Shown here: positions 44,816 through 54,961 of the stretch, one piece after another
Layout: every line of letters starts with the position of its first letter
How positions within the stretch are numbered: position 1 is the first letter of the stretch
Assembly: GCA_963676655.2 (NCBI GenBank)
Contig: CAXXKX010000003.1
Span: 1,116,001 to 1,180,000 of the forward strand
Length of the DNA: 64,000 nt
Direction of reading: 5' to 3'
DNA from: G963676655 sp963676655
GTDB taxonomy: Bacteria > Verrucomicrobiota > Lentisphaeria > Victivallales > Victivallaceae
Made by a program: the position numbers and the translations under genes
Notes under the pieces: generated by a model
What the model was told of the DNA's origin: nothing
Seen by the model: only the letters and a program-made list of their open reading frames with translations
Database searches by the model: none

Positions 44816-45170
44816 GGTGACCTGTTTTTCGGATTTTATGATGTCAGGAAGGATGTTCCAGTTTGATGTACAATGGGTGATACGAGGTGGCTACTTGACG
44901 TTAAATAATAATCTTGTGATTAAGCACTTAGGTATTTTTATAAAAGCGAGTGATGATATAATATGATATATCAAACAGACATCCGAGACATCTATACATT
45001 CCCTGGATTGACGTGCGGAAACGCGGTTGATTGCTGCGATTGGCGGGTTTTGCAATGCGGACGGAACGTCCGCGCTTCCAGGGACTCTCGTCCGTTAGGA
45101 GCGTAGCGACTGAAGTTTGACGCGGTATATCTACTCAAGCTTCGGAAATGCCGGGTTTGACCGAAAGTAT
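44816..45170. other. Convergent intergenic region with REP-like hairpin
   Basis: The 355 bases between two convergent genes hold no gene or tRNA. A perfect stem-loop, GCGGACG-GAA-CGTCCGC (45057-45073), is followed by GCTTCCAGGG, a form seen in repetitive extragenic palindromes. It may terminate or protect transcripts of locus 2 or locus 3. A partial related segment, GTGCGGAAACGCGG, precedes it at about 45013. Confidence 0.55.
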
Positions 45171-46202
45171 TTACTCACAGAAAAGATACATGGCGGTTGC
45201 AATAACTAAAGTTATTGAGATGATTGAGGCTAAGTAATGCCAGAACATGAGAACCGCCAGTTCGGTTCGACTCCGGCCTCCGGCCAGTTCAGACATCACG
45301 ACAAGATTGTTCGCCGGCGGCATGCCGCCTTCTATCACCAGCACCAGAATCGAAATCAACGAAAGGTTAATCAAAGACGCCTTGCTTAAAAAATACAAGC
45401 TGCCAATAACTATCGCCGGCATGACAAATAGCTTGAGGATTATACACACGATCACCGTTCCTGCCCCTACTCCATGCTCTTTTGTTCCCCCGGCCATGCT
45501 CGCGCCCAATAACATCAAAACACAGGGGATCACTCCTTTTGACAGGAGTTCCGCGGTCCCGAAAACCGGAAAAAGCGGGCTGCTGGTAGTCGTCAGCAGA
45601 GAACGGAGCGGCTCAATCAATCCGACCGTGGTTCCGGCAAACAATCCGATCACCGGCGGGGTAATCACGTTACGCCAGTTGAAATCGCGGAGTTTGGTTC
45701 CAGCAACCAGTGGCGGGCCGATCAACCAAGCCAGCAACGCGGACGCCAGCAGATACGAGGAAATACACGCAATCGCCTCGCTTTCCGCCTGCGGATCAGC
45801 TTTAAAAGCCGGAAATACAGTACAGGCCGTAGCCGTCAACGCGATCGGCAGATAGCCGCTGTTCTGAAAAGTCAAAACCGCAATAACCGGGCGGATATGC
45901 TCCTGCTTTAAACGCAGTATTTTCGCGGTAATCACTCCGACCAGCAAACCCAGCATTACGTACACGGTCGCGGCGGCCGGAAAAATCCATAATCGGGTAA
46001 AATTATCCGGGGTAATGGAAGTCGCGGTTTTAGTAAACAGCAGGCACGGCAGCAAAATATAAAATACCAGCCGCGAAAGCAGTTTGGGAAACTCGGGCGA
46101 CGAAACCGCGCTCTTGCTGAAAAAATAACCGGTCATCGCGGTCAACAGTAAAATTCCGACAATAGAGGCGGACGTCCAGGTAATATTGATAAATTCACTC
46201 AT
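45171..46202 (-). CDS. AEC-family (auxin efflux carrier type) membrane transporter
   Basis: The 343-residue protein has about ten predicted hydrophobic helices in two halves. FQNSGYLPIALTATAC (about 117-132) and PCVLMLLGASMAGG (about 221-234) are typical of Mem_trans/AEC permeases. Bacterial AEC proteins move organic acids such as malate or malonate. It is the last gene of the locus 3 operon, 12 bases after the FadR-type regulator. It is the only transporter in any of the four loci, so an acidic sugar product or fermentation acid is a reasonable guess for its cargo. Confidence 0.85.
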   Translation of the reverse strand: MSEFINITWTSASIVGILLLTAMTGYFFSKSAVSSPEFPKLLSRLVFYILLPCLLFTKTATSITPDNFTRLWIFPAAATVYVMLGLLVGVITAKILRLKQEHIRPVIAVLTFQNSGYLPIALTATACTVFPAFKADPQAESEAIACISSYLLASALLAWLIGPPLVAGTKLRDFNWRNVITPPVIGLFAGTTVGLIEPLRSLLTTTSSPLFPVFGTAELLSKGVIPCVLMLLGASMAGGTKEHGVGAGTVIVCIILKLFVMPAIVIGSLYFLSKASLINLSLISILVLVIEGGMPPANNLVVMSELAGGRSRTELAVLMFWHYLASIISITLVIATAMYLFCE

Positions 46203-46214
46203 TTGTTTTCCGTA

Positions 46215-46844
46215 TCAGTGTTTCAGATGTTTGGCCATAATATCTGCGGCCTGTTGATAATTTGAATCCTGGATAGCTTGAACTATCTGGCAATGCTCAT
46301 TGGCCGCCTGAGTAATTCTTTCGCGGTCCCAGCAATATTGCCGGTGTTCTTCGCTGAACAGAATCTGAATAACCTGGCCAAAGGCCTGCAAGGTTTGATT
46401 GCCACATGCTTTCAACAAAGTCAGATGAAATTTCTGGTCGGCCCGGTCAGCTTTAACCGGTTCGGCAATATTTTCGAGCGTTTCCAGCGCCGCCTGCTCC
46501 AGTTCGCTCAGCAGAGCCGGCGTAATGCGTTTAAACGCCAGCGGGAAAACTGCGGTTTCGATAACTTCCCTTGCCTCCCTGAAATCCGCCGGATTGAAAT
46601 CAACCAGCGAAAAGCGGAAACGCAGATCGTCGCAGACACTTTGCGGATCGAGAGATTTCAGCACCGTGCCGCGACGCGCTTTTTTCTCCAGAATGCCAAG
46701 CTGCGCCAATGTATTGGCCGCCTCCCGAATCTTGCCCCGGCTGACATGGAAATATGCCGCCAGTTCGTGTTCGGTTGCAATCTTCTCTCCGGGTTTATAC
46801 CCTTTTTCCAACAGGAATTTTTTGAAAGCCTCAAGCAGTTCCAT
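46215..46844 (-). CDS. GntR-family regulator, FadR/FCD type
   Basis: The 209-residue protein has an N-terminal winged helix (about 10-65; IATEHELAAYFHVSRGKIREAANTL) and an all-helical FCD sensor domain (about 85-205; FREAREVIETAVFPLAF, DQKFHLTLLKACGN, EHCQIVQAIQ). His and Asp positions of the FCD domain suit metal-dependent binding of an organic acid. Uronate regulators such as UxuR and ExuR belong to this class. It is 12 bases upstream of the AEC transporter, its probable target. Confidence 0.9.
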   Translation of the reverse strand: MELLEAFKKFLLEKGYKPGEKIATEHELAAYFHVSRGKIREAANTLAQLGILEKKARRGTVLKSLDPQSVCDDLRFRFSLVDFNPADFREAREVIETAVFPLAFKRITPALLSELEQAALETLENIAEPVKADRADQKFHLTLLKACGNQTLQAFGQVIQILFSEEHRQYCWDRERITQAANEHCQIVQAIQDSNYQQAADIMAKHLKH

Positions 46845-46939
46845 GATTAATTGTTCTCATTTAATATTTAATTGTTAACAATTAATATAGCGCAAAAAGC
46901 CGATTAATCAATTCTTGAAATTAAATTATTGTATAGATT

Positions 46940-47908
46940 TCAGCAGTTGACCGTAACCGGTTCTGATTTCACGGTTTTAGCTTTTTTGACTGCGTTCCAG
47001 GTTGCCTGATTGAAGATTTCTTCGTTTTCCAGCGACATTTCATGGGCGGAAAAATAATACATCAGCTGATCCATCGGCAGGCAGAACGCGCGGTCAAGGT
47101 TTTCCAGATAATTGTCCAGATCCTCATCGCGATGACGCTGTCCCTCGATCAGGAAAAAAGTCTGTTTACCGGACGCTTTGATTTTTGGAGCAATTCTATC
47201 ATAGACTTCAAAAATAGTGCCTTTCATACGGTGCATCTGGTGATCCGGTGAGCGGAGGTGCCCGTCCGAGCCGATATAATCAATATTGTCCGTCTCGAGC
47301 AACGTATCCAGCAGGACATTATTTTGCGGCTGAATAAAAACGGAAGTAACGACCTCGTGCCCCTGCGCTTTCACCAGCAGACTTATTTCATCAAGATACG
47401 AACTGAAAGAACGGTTTGCCGCGGTAAACGAATCGACTCCTTTCGCTTTGCAATGCTCGCAATGACACCAGGCGGCGTGAGGCTCGTCCCAGATTATGCC
47501 GTCAAAAGCATATCGGGCAAACATTTCCGTAAGTTTTTCCTCGATATACTTTCGGACCTCGGGTTTATTGACACAGCAGGCCATTTCACCCTGGACAACG
47601 GGGTTACCGTTAATATCCTCTGCCAGCAAATGCCGATTCTTCATGCTGAACGAACTGAAGCCGTCAAGCCATCCGGCAAACAGTCCGGCCCAGCGATTGG
47701 GGACCGCATGGACCTTCAAACCGGCCCGGTGCGCCAGTCCGATAAAATTCTCTATACGCTTCCAGTGCCAGTTTTCAAGCTGACTCTCCTGGACGCAAAA
47801 AGAGACAATATCAGTGCCGATCTCAACCATTTTATCAAGGTCGGCAGCCATATGCTCCGCCAGCATTGTATGATTATGCGGAGCGTAATAGTAGCAGTTT
47901 ATCAACAT
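46940..47908 (-). CDS. TIM-barrel putative glycoside hydrolase
   Basis: The 322-residue protein has a (beta/alpha)8 pattern and starts MLINCYYYAPHNHTML. FARYAFDGIIWDEPH ends with an Asp-Glu pair typical of catalytic or substrate-binding carboxylates. It is followed by WCHCEHCKA, a Cys/His cluster common in hypothetical glycosyl hydrolases of this kind. IDYIGSDGHLRSPD resembles a later barrel strand. No signal peptide, so probably cytoplasmic. It lies 18 bases after the GH42-like gene. GH family not certain. Confidence 0.7.
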   Translation of the reverse strand: MLINCYYYAPHNHTMLAEHMAADLDKMVEIGTDIVSFCVQESQLENWHWKRIENFIGLAHRAGLKVHAVPNRWAGLFAGWLDGFSSFSMKNRHLLAEDINGNPVVQGEMACCVNKPEVRKYIEEKLTEMFARYAFDGIIWDEPHAAWCHCEHCKAKGVDSFTAANRSFSSYLDEISLLVKAQGHEVVTSVFIQPQNNVLLDTLLETDNIDYIGSDGHLRSPDHQMHRMKGTIFEVYDRIAPKIKASGKQTFFLIEGQRHRDEDLDNYLENLDRAFCLPMDQLMYYFSAHEMSLENEEIFNQATWNAVKKAKTVKSEPVTVNC

Positions 47909-47926
47909 ATTCTTTCCCTGTTGTTT

Positions 47927-50900
47927 TTAATATTGTATAAGAAGAACTCCGCGCGACGGGATTTTGACCTTGGCATCCACCCTGAAGCCAGTCAACAGAT
48001 CGACCGGTTTCGCGTCGCGATAGTTCCATTGTAATTGTATTTCTGAACTATCCGGCAGAAGATTCAGCACATACGCATATCTTTTGCCGTTCAGTTTTAC
48101 GGTTCTGGTTTCTATTCCCCAGACCGGCTTACCGGCGTTATCCAGAGCCTTCATTTCCCTGGGCAATGCAGATTTTTCAAGCCATTTTTCCACTGCGTTG
48201 TAATAATCATCCGCACTCGCGCAGGATATTTTTTCAAACGCGAAAGCCTGAGTTTTCCGGGGAATTCCCCACTGATCGTATTTAAAACTCTTATCCCCCG
48301 CAACCAAAATCTTTACGCCTTTTTTCCGCCATGTATCAAGCGCTTTCAGAGTTTCATCCCTGACATAGCGGACATTCGGCAACATAATCAGCTTAATATC
48401 TTGTACTTTGCCGTTCTTCAACTGATCCGCGGTCACAAAACGCAACGGCAGGCCGAGGAAGTTCATGCCTTCGAAAGCCTGCTGCAACGCGTCAAGATAC
48501 TTTTTATCGTGTACCGCGGAAGCTTCGGAATAAAGGATCGCCAGCGGTCTGGGCGCCTGTGCGAAAGCTGAAATTTCTTTGACAAAGCGCTTGTGCAGCA
48601 GATTAGTCTGGGAATATGCCTCAACCAGCCAGGGTTGTTCCAGGATAGAACCTTCAAAGAAGAACGGATTCGGGACTACTTTGTCTCCCCGCCCCCAGAA
48701 CCACAGGATACAGGCGGAAAGACCGTGCAGCCGGGCGTGCCAGAGCGCGCCTTTTATATGGTCCGGATCAATGTTCCGGTTGCGATAAAAAACCGTATCC
48801 ACCGCATGCCATTCATTATCCATAATAGGCTGTTCAGGGGCTAGCGACTTCATAAAATCAAAGGTCATGGCCGATCCCATCCAGGCAAACGCATATTGAC
48901 GAGATCCCCAGCAGCTTTTAGCAATTGGTCTGACGTCACAGCCGTGCATATTCAAAATCCGGGCGATTTTTTCCCGATCAAGACCGTCGTTGAGTTGCGT
49001 TCTCTCATTCTTCTTGTCATGAAGGGTTTTGGAGCCCGCAAAAGCTTTTTCTCCGGCAATTTTAATGGAGAAACCACGATCTGGCAAATACTTCGATATC
49101 TCGTTTTTCAGGAACGCCAGATGCTCGCAAACCCGGTCATTGTTGAATTCGCACCAGTCGAAATAACGGCCGGGACTCTTATCCCCGTTGGCCGGATAGC
49201 CTGCCGTTGCGGCAATACTTGCCGGTGCGCTTTTGCCCCAGTTCCGTTTCATCTCGGCCACATTTCCGGCGTATTTACCATTGAGCCATTTGCGGAATTT
49301 TGTGATGGTTCTGCCCGAAGCGTTTTTCCAACCCGCCTCATTCTGCAAGTCAAACGCGAAAATATAGGGATTATCCGCAACCTTCGGCATGTTAGCCTTG
49401 AGGAAATTTTTCCAAAGAGTCCTGACCGCCGGATGATCAATATCATAATCACAAAAATTACCGGCTCCCCAGGTAATGCCGGGAAACTGTTTCAGCAGAG
49501 ATTTTTTCAATTGACCTTTCAACGAGTGGTTCAGAAGCCAGAAACTGGTAAAGTTATATTTACGGCAAAGGTCTAGAAACGGTTTGATGGTATCCGGATA
49601 ATAATTCTCCGCCGGTTTATCAACCTCAAGCATCCCAAAGCGCGGAGAGAGAGAAAAGCCGACAACATTAACCCCGAGTTCGGAAAAGATTTCAGGATAG
49701 TCTATTTTTCGACCGGCACAATAGCCGTTCAAAAATACCGGTTCGTTTCCACTCCACAAACGGCCGTCACGCCGGCTTATGTTCTTCATACTCCAATGTG
49801 GAACGACCGGATACTTTTCTTTACCGTTCAGGACATTTTCCGCCTGAGTGATACGTTTGTCGAGCAAATCGCGGCAGAACTCAAGGTAGCCTACGGCTTT
49901 TTTGCTGTAATCCGGGGAAAATACGTCATAATTGGCAAAATCGATGAACACTTTAGCCACAGCGGCGGAGGCAACCGGCACCGCGGTATCATGACCTTTG
50001 GCCCGGCATTTATCAAGCAGCAAAGCAAGTTTCTGAAGCTGCCCTTTGACGACATTACTCAACGCGATGACTTTTTTGATATTAGCGGCAATCGGTACAA
50101 CCGACATACCGCAGCTTGTCCGGAAAGAATTATCTCCCGCCTGGCACTCAGCTTCCAGCGTAAAATCACCGTCGCCCAGTGCCGGGACATCAAGACTTAT
50201 CTGCTTGCGGTTAACTCCGGTCTTGACCGGCATTATGATGGTAAAGGGATATTTCTCCCCGGTTGCGCGCTTGATCGCCGCGTTGACAGTGATGTTACCG
50301 ATGTCCCTGGCCGAAACCACGACAAAATTTAGATCGGCGGGTTGTTCGTCTGTAATGATTCCTTTTGGTTTGAGAAAATAACCCGCCAGATAGTCACTGC
50401 GGGATTTCGCCATAATGGCTACGCCGAACTTTGAAGGATCACGGGAAGTAGTCAGCCAGCGCCAGTTGGGATGGGACAAACCGCCGGCCCACTCCAGCCA
50501 TTTCCTCCCGCGACCGTCATTGTTGTTAATGACGATATTGAATCCGGTTGCGGATTGCGGTACGATTTGCGCGCTGCCCCCGGCCAGTTCCGCCGGAACT
50601 GCCGCCTCGAAAATATATCCGGTTGGAGTTTTACAAAACTTAAACTTGATTTTTCCGGCAGCTACTTTGGACGTAGCTGCGGTTTCAAACGCCAGTTCCC
50701 GCTTCGTTCCTTGGGCTTCCGGCATAAAAACGATTGAATTATCCGAATTACCGAATTTTTTCACGGACCGCTCCGCTCCCGGCGAAAAAGCAACCTGAAC
50801 ACTGTCGGTCATCCAATATTTCTTATTCCGGCCATTAACCGTATACGGAAATTTCCGGTCGGTTATTTCAGCGCAAATATAATAATGGTCTGGCGTCCAC

Positions 50901-51679
50901 TGACAGGCAAACCGGCCTTTAAAACCTTTCAATTCAGATTTAGAAGTCCCGCTTTCAACAATATTCATAGCCGAATCATAAGTTTCAGCCGACTTCAGCG
51001 GGGTAAAGGTTACGCACTGCCAGTCATCGATCTTGCCGTCGACAATGATCTTGCCGGTCGCTTTGGGAACAACCAGCGTTTTACCACTCTTCAACTTGTA
51101 GTGAGCCGTTTCCGAGTCAATATTTTGTTGAACAAGCCGGATATTGTCATAATAAATATCGGCGCCGGGGAACGCTTCAAGTACGACATAGACACTCTTC
51201 GCTCCTTCAGGGATTTTGAATTTTTTACTGAAAGAACACCATTTACCGGGTTTGCTGCCGGAAATAACCAGAGCGGTAACCAGCTTTTCTACCGGTTTGC
51301 GGCTGCCCGGCCGATAGACCGCAAAATTCAGGACGATCCGCCCGATTTTATTTCCCCGGTCCGCCCGGTAATTACCACTCAACGTCAGACTGCCGGAATC
51401 TCCGCATAAAACCGCCCGTTGAAACCATCTGGCAAGCGGCCCTTTTTCAGCGTTATAATCAATCCGCAAGGACCGGGCCGACTCTTTGGTTCCGACCATT
51501 GACCATTCAAGTTTACAATTGTCCGGAACTTTTTTCATCGGACGCCAGTACCAGGACTTGCCTACTCCATGTTCCATTCCGGAGACCTTGAGCAGGTTCA
51601 TATCCTTGACCAGCGGCTCCAACGCCATCGTCGCGGTCACCCCGGAAAGCAGCAAAATGATATAAAATTTTTTCAACAC
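47927..51679 (-). CDS. Secreted GH42-like beta-galactosidase with CBM9-like module
   Basis: The 1250-residue protein starts with a signal peptide (KKFYIILLLSGVTATMA). A jelly roll (about 25-185) and a CBM9-like domain (about 200-425; GKIIVDGKIDDWQ, WMTDSVQVAFSP) follow, then a linker with beta domain. A GH42/GH-A barrel covers about 640-1010, with acid/base motif FDLQNEAG (Glu near 781) and PIMDNEWHAV (Glu near 956) as likely nucleophile. A trimerisation-like Rossmann domain covers about 1045-1160. Start is GTG with AGGGA eight bases upstream. Pseudopilin 3 precedes it by 23 bases. Confidence 0.85.
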   Translation of the reverse strand: MLKKFYIILLLSGVTATMALEPLVKDMNLLKVSGMEHGVGKSWYWRPMKKVPDNCKLEWSMVGTKESARSLRIDYNAEKGPLARWFQRAVLCGDSGSLTLSGNYRADRGNKIGRIVLNFAVYRPGSRKPVEKLVTALVISGSKPGKWCSFSKKFKIPEGAKSVYVVLEAFPGADIYYDNIRLVQQNIDSETAHYKLKSGKTLVVPKATGKIIVDGKIDDWQCVTFTPLKSAETYDSAMNIVESGTSKSELKGFKGRFACQWTPDHYYICAEITDRKFPYTVNGRNKKYWMTDSVQVAFSPGAERSVKKFGNSDNSIVFMPEAQGTKRELAFETAATSKVAAGKIKFKFCKTPTGYIFEAAVPAELAGGSAQIVPQSATGFNIVINNNDGRGRKWLEWAGGLSHPNWRWLTTSRDPSKFGVAIMAKSRSDYLAGYFLKPKGIITDEQPADLNFVVVSARDIGNITVNAAIKRATGEKYPFTIIMPVKTGVNRKQISLDVPALGDGDFTLEAECQAGDNSFRTSCGMSVVPIAANIKKVIALSNVVKGQLQKLALLLDKCRAKGHDTAVPVASAAVAKVFIDFANYDVFSPDYSKKAVGYLEFCRDLLDKRITQAENVLNGKEKYPVVPHWSMKNISRRDGRLWSGNEPVFLNGYCAGRKIDYPEIFSELGVNVVGFSLSPRFGMLEVDKPAENYYPDTIKPFLDLCRKYNFTSFWLLNHSLKGQLKKSLLKQFPGITWGAGNFCDYDIDHPAVRTLWKNFLKANMPKVADNPYIFAFDLQNEAGWKNASGRTITKFRKWLNGKYAGNVAEMKRNWGKSAPASIAATAGYPANGDKSPGRYFDWCEFNNDRVCEHLAFLKNEISKYLPDRGFSIKIAGEKAFAGSKTLHDKKNERTQLNDGLDREKIARILNMHGCDVRPIAKSCWGSRQYAFAWMGSAMTFDFMKSLAPEQPIMDNEWHAVDTVFYRNRNIDPDHIKGALWHARLHGLSACILWFWGRGDKVVPNPFFFEGSILEQPWLVEAYSQTNLLHKRFVKEISAFAQAPRPLAILYSEASAVHDKKYLDALQQAFEGMNFLGLPLRFVTADQLKNGKVQDIKLIMLPNVRYVRDETLKALDTWRKKGVKILVAGDKSFKYDQWGIPRKTQAFAFEKISCASADDYYNAVEKWLEKSALPREMKALDNAGKPVWGIETRTVKLNGKRYAYVLNLLPDSSEIQLQWNYRDAKPVDLLTGFRVDAKVKIPSRGVLLIQY

Positions 51680-51702
51680 TATAGTTTTCCCTATCTTCTT
51701 TT

Positions 51703-52440
51703 TCAGTCTCTGAACCAGAGGTTCTCCATTATGGTTTCAGCCGCATTGACATCCTGAACGTGACCGTCAAGCATCAGCACATTCGATTTCAAGTCGTGCG
51801 GCCAACTGGTCGGGTTGTCAGCCTGCCACTGGGCTTTTCCGTAGTGGAAGTCCATTGTAAAGTCGAAATAACCGGCATTCTGGCCCCAATGAAACTCCCC
51901 GAGGTAGATCAACGAGGAAGTTTTTTTGAATTTGGAAATCTTCTGATCGGCCGCGTATACATTTTTTCCGCTGATAGTAAACAAAATATTATTGTTGACG
52001 CCGTTATCCGCGAATTTAGGTTTGTAGGTCGTATTGATCTCGTAACTGCGTTTGCATTGAACATCTTTCGGATTGCCGGAATCAACTGTATTTTCATTTT
52101 TCAAGGCATAATAGGTATCTGAAGGACAAGTTATCACTGACTGGCAAAACCGGTGATCCCAAAAGTTTCTGGTTTGAGTTCCGGCCACATAGGTATCCAG
52201 TTGCCGGTTCCAGGGCCAGAAAGCATTGTTTTTCATAACCGTCGGAATCAGTATCCCGTCATGGTCGTCAGTATAGAACTGCAACGCCATCCCAAGCTGT
52301 TTTTCGTTGTTCATACACGAAGTCTGCTTGGCCTTTTCCCGGGCTTTCCCCAGGGCCGGCAGCAACATGCTGGCAAGAATTGCAATGATCGCTATCACAA
52401 CGAGCAATTCAATCAGTGTAAATACGTTACGGGTTTTCAT
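51703..52440 (-). CDS. Pseudopilin 3: prepilin-type N-terminal methylation domain protein
   Basis: The 245-residue protein has leader MKTRNV then [18 protein letters not shown]. Glu5 is present, and Val, not Gly, stands at -1. The C-terminal [17 protein letters not shown] (about 219-235) is the conserved motif of this family. GGAG is seven bases before the ATG. It sits between the GH78 gene (54-base gap) and the GH42-like gene in locus 3. Presumably inserted in the inner membrane and assembled by a type II secretion/type IV pilus-like system. Confidence 0.9.
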   Translation of the reverse strand: MKTRNVFTLIELLVVIAIIAILASMLLPALGKAREKAKQTSCMNNEKQLGMALQFYTDDHDGILIPTVMKNNAFWPWNRQLDTYVAGTQTRNFWDHRFCQSVITCPSDTYYALKNENTVDSGNPKDVQCKRSYEINTTYKPKFADNGVNNNILFTISGKNVYAADQKISKFKKTSSLIYLGEFHWGQNAGYFDFTMDFHYGKAQWQADNPTSWPHDLKSNVLMLDGHVQDVNAAETIMENLWFRD

Positions 52441-52494
52441 CTAACACTCCTTCTTTTCTGATTAATGTTATATGTCCTAAGAAATAACTTCATT

Positions 52495-54828
52495 TCACTT
52501 GTCTTGAATCAGAGTTACACCGTCAGGGGCATAACAACTTAATTTGCCATCTTGATTTCGGACCGTAACCAGTCCCGCCGGAACTGGATAATTGATCGCA
52601 TAATCAAAGTCACCCTGATATGGCGCGACTTTAAGCGTCTTCCCGCCAGGATTGACAAATTCAAGTCCCGCCAGATGCCGGATCAGGAATTCCGCGCAGC
52701 AGCCGCTCCAGGCATGGGAATGCGTCCTTAAAAATCCGGAATAATCCCGGCCGCGCCAGGAACCGTTTTCTCCCCACTCCTCCGTGCATGAGGTCCGGCC
52801 TCTATCAACCATCCTCTTGCCCCAGCGTTCACGGATCAGCTCGATCGCCAAATCCATCCGGCCGCTCAACTGCAGGGCTTCCAGTACAATTTTCATATAA
52901 AAAGGCTGCGCTTCCCTGAATTTAAGCCACCTTGAACCGTAAACCGTATCAATAATTTCCTTTGCCCTTTTCTTAGTACACAAACCGTACCTGATTGGCG
53001 TATAATTACTGTGCTCGGACAAATTTTCACTTCGTTTACCGCGATAAACCGCGTCAATATAACATTTTTTCTTAGCGTCATAGAATGTTTTATCAAAGAC
53101 TTTTTTAATCGTGTCATAGACCTCTTTGCATTTTTTCGCGTAATAAGCATCACCGTAAACTTCGGCAATTTTCTCCATCGACAGCAACGCTCCGGCAAAC
53201 AACGCGTTATATGATGCGGAAATCCCTTTGTTATCAACATACGCCCAGTCGATGAAAACCCAGCCGGAACGTTCCTCAATCAGCCCGTCGCTATTCAAAA
53301 ACGCCAGACCATTATCAATAATCCTGACCGCGGTCGCGTATAAATCCCGAATGATTTTTTTATTTCCCGTATACATATAGTGTTCATACAAGGCGTTCAA
53401 CCAGTGTAAACTGTAGTCCGTTATTCCACCGTGGGCGGCAGCCAGGTTGGACAAGTTGGAAAGAATCCCGCCGGGCCACTGGTTGGCGGCCGCCTGACGG
53501 AAAAATTTTTCCGGATGCACGGTATCGCCATAGCAGGCATAAATGGCCGGAACCCCGATCAGCGCCACATCCCCCAGCCATTGGGCAGTCTCGCGCTGCG
53601 GGGTATCATACAGCCCGTCCAAAGCGCAAAGGTTAACCGTGCTGCGCGATATTTCAAAGATCTTTTCGAGCTTCTCATCAGACGCCTTGAACGAACCTCT
53701 TTGCTCAAACGGATAATTCAGTTCATTGATCCTGAAATAATTTAATTTTGCCGGGGAATAAAATTTCCTGAAACGCACTTTGATATATCTGAACGCGCGC
53801 CAGTTTCTGGCCCGAAAAGCGTCTTTACCGGCGCGCAATGTCGCTTTTGTCGCAAAATTACTCTCAATCGCATTATTAAAATAGCCATCGATCAGTCTTT
53901 CGGCGTAACCGATCAGAACTTCTTCTCCACCTTTAAGACCTGCAAATTCAAACTCAACGAATCCCCTGATCACCCGGCCGAAATCCAGAACCACCGTCGG
54001 TTCATAAACACCGTCAAAAGGCCCGGTCAAATGTCTGGTACTGCATGAAACGACTGTTTTTCCACTTTTTGTCAAGATCGCTTCAGGACACTCAAGAACC
54101 GCGTCTTCAAGTTCTTTTCCCGGTGCGGAAAGCTCCACGCAAATATCTTTACCGGCCCGATTGGCCAGCCAAATCGACTCGTCAATCCGGTATATTTTTT
54201 CCGCGAAAACTTTGCGCTCGTTATAATATTCAAGCGTTCTCGGCAACAGGCGCTCAGGTACTTTATCAGCGGCACAGGAAACCGGATCGTTCCAGCGGGA
54301 ATCATCGTAACCGCAGGAGCACCACGCTGGATCATATTTGTTCGAATCAAAATGCTCCTGCCACGGGGCATACTTGTTCATGTGAAAATAAAAAGTTTCC
54401 TGAGCCCAGGCCTCTGATCGATGACACTTCCAGTTATCGCCAGTTGTCAGCAGCGTGCGACCCCGGTTATCCCGCAGTTCAAAAGCCAGTGAAGGCGGAG
54501 AATAATTTTTATGGCCTGAACAATGAACAATTATCCCGATACAATTACGGCCTTTGGGCATTTTCAGTTCAAAATGATCGTAATATTTAAACAGAGGACT
54601 GCATTGCAACTGACCGAATCGTTGGTATTTGCCGTTCAAATAAAGCTCATACCGGGTTTCAGCGGCAATCATTATCCGACAGGACATCGTTTCCGGCAAA
54701 ATCAGTTCTTTCCTGAAAAAAATATAAGTATTGTGCGGGTCTTCCTGAAAACTGTCCCGGATATATATCGGTCGGAACTCATTTTTCAATAAAATATTTT
54801 TTTTCTGCATCACAACTTCCGTCATCAT
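52495..54828 (-). CDS. Alpha-L-rhamnosidase, GH78-like
   Basis: Inverting hydrolase removing terminal alpha-L-rhamnose. The 777-residue protein has N-terminal beta-sandwich domains (about 15-380; the second includes LDFGRVIRGFVEFEFAG, typical of Bac_rhamnosid_N). An (alpha/alpha)6 barrel (about 390-700) starts DGLYDTPQRETAQWLGD, with general-acid Asp and Glu at the expected place. EEWGENGSWRG and THSHAWSGCCAEFLIRHLAG mark the end. The C-terminal beta domain is short. No signal peptide is evident. An alternative ATG at 54810 has GGAAG upstream. Its promoter region is shared with the divergent XylR-type gene. Confidence 0.88.
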   Translation of the reverse strand: MMTEVVMQKKNILLKNEFRPIYIRDSFQEDPHNTYIFFRKELILPETMSCRIMIAAETRYELYLNGKYQRFGQLQCSPLFKYYDHFELKMPKGRNCIGIIVHCSGHKNYSPPSLAFELRDNRGRTLLTTGDNWKCHRSEAWAQETFYFHMNKYAPWQEHFDSNKYDPAWCSCGYDDSRWNDPVSCAADKVPERLLPRTLEYYNERKVFAEKIYRIDESIWLANRAGKDICVELSAPGKELEDAVLECPEAILTKSGKTVVSCSTRHLTGPFDGVYEPTVVLDFGRVIRGFVEFEFAGLKGGEEVLIGYAERLIDGYFNNAIESNFATKATLRAGKDAFRARNWRAFRYIKVRFRKFYSPAKLNYFRINELNYPFEQRGSFKASDEKLEKIFEISRSTVNLCALDGLYDTPQRETAQWLGDVALIGVPAIYACYGDTVHPEKFFRQAAANQWPGGILSNLSNLAAAHGGITDYSLHWLNALYEHYMYTGNKKIIRDLYATAVRIIDNGLAFLNSDGLIEERSGWVFIDWAYVDNKGISASYNALFAGALLSMEKIAEVYGDAYYAKKCKEVYDTIKKVFDKTFYDAKKKCYIDAVYRGKRSENLSEHSNYTPIRYGLCTKKRAKEIIDTVYGSRWLKFREAQPFYMKIVLEALQLSGRMDLAIELIRERWGKRMVDRGRTSCTEEWGENGSWRGRDYSGFLRTHSHAWSGCCAEFLIRHLAGLEFVNPGGKTLKVAPYQGDFDYAINYPVPAGLVTVRNQDGKLSCYAPDGVTLIQDK

Positions 54829-54927
54829 TAAAATTATCCGCGAAATCCAGGCCCCAAAATCGGCAGCTTTATTATATTTTATCGGATGATTCGCATACTG
54901 TCAATATCGAAATAATTATTTTAACTA

Positions 54928-54955
54928 TTGAAAAAGTGACATTACAGTTTATTAT
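54928..54955 (+). promoter_or_regulatory. Candidate promoter giving a leaderless transcript of the XylR-type gene
   Basis: TTGAAA (54928-54933) and TATTAT (54950-54955) are 16 bases apart. Transcription would start about seven bases later, at or next to the ATG at 54962. No Shine-Dalgarno is present in the intervening bases, in agreement with leaderless translation. Confidence 0.45.
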
Positions 54956-54961
54956 ATAGTT

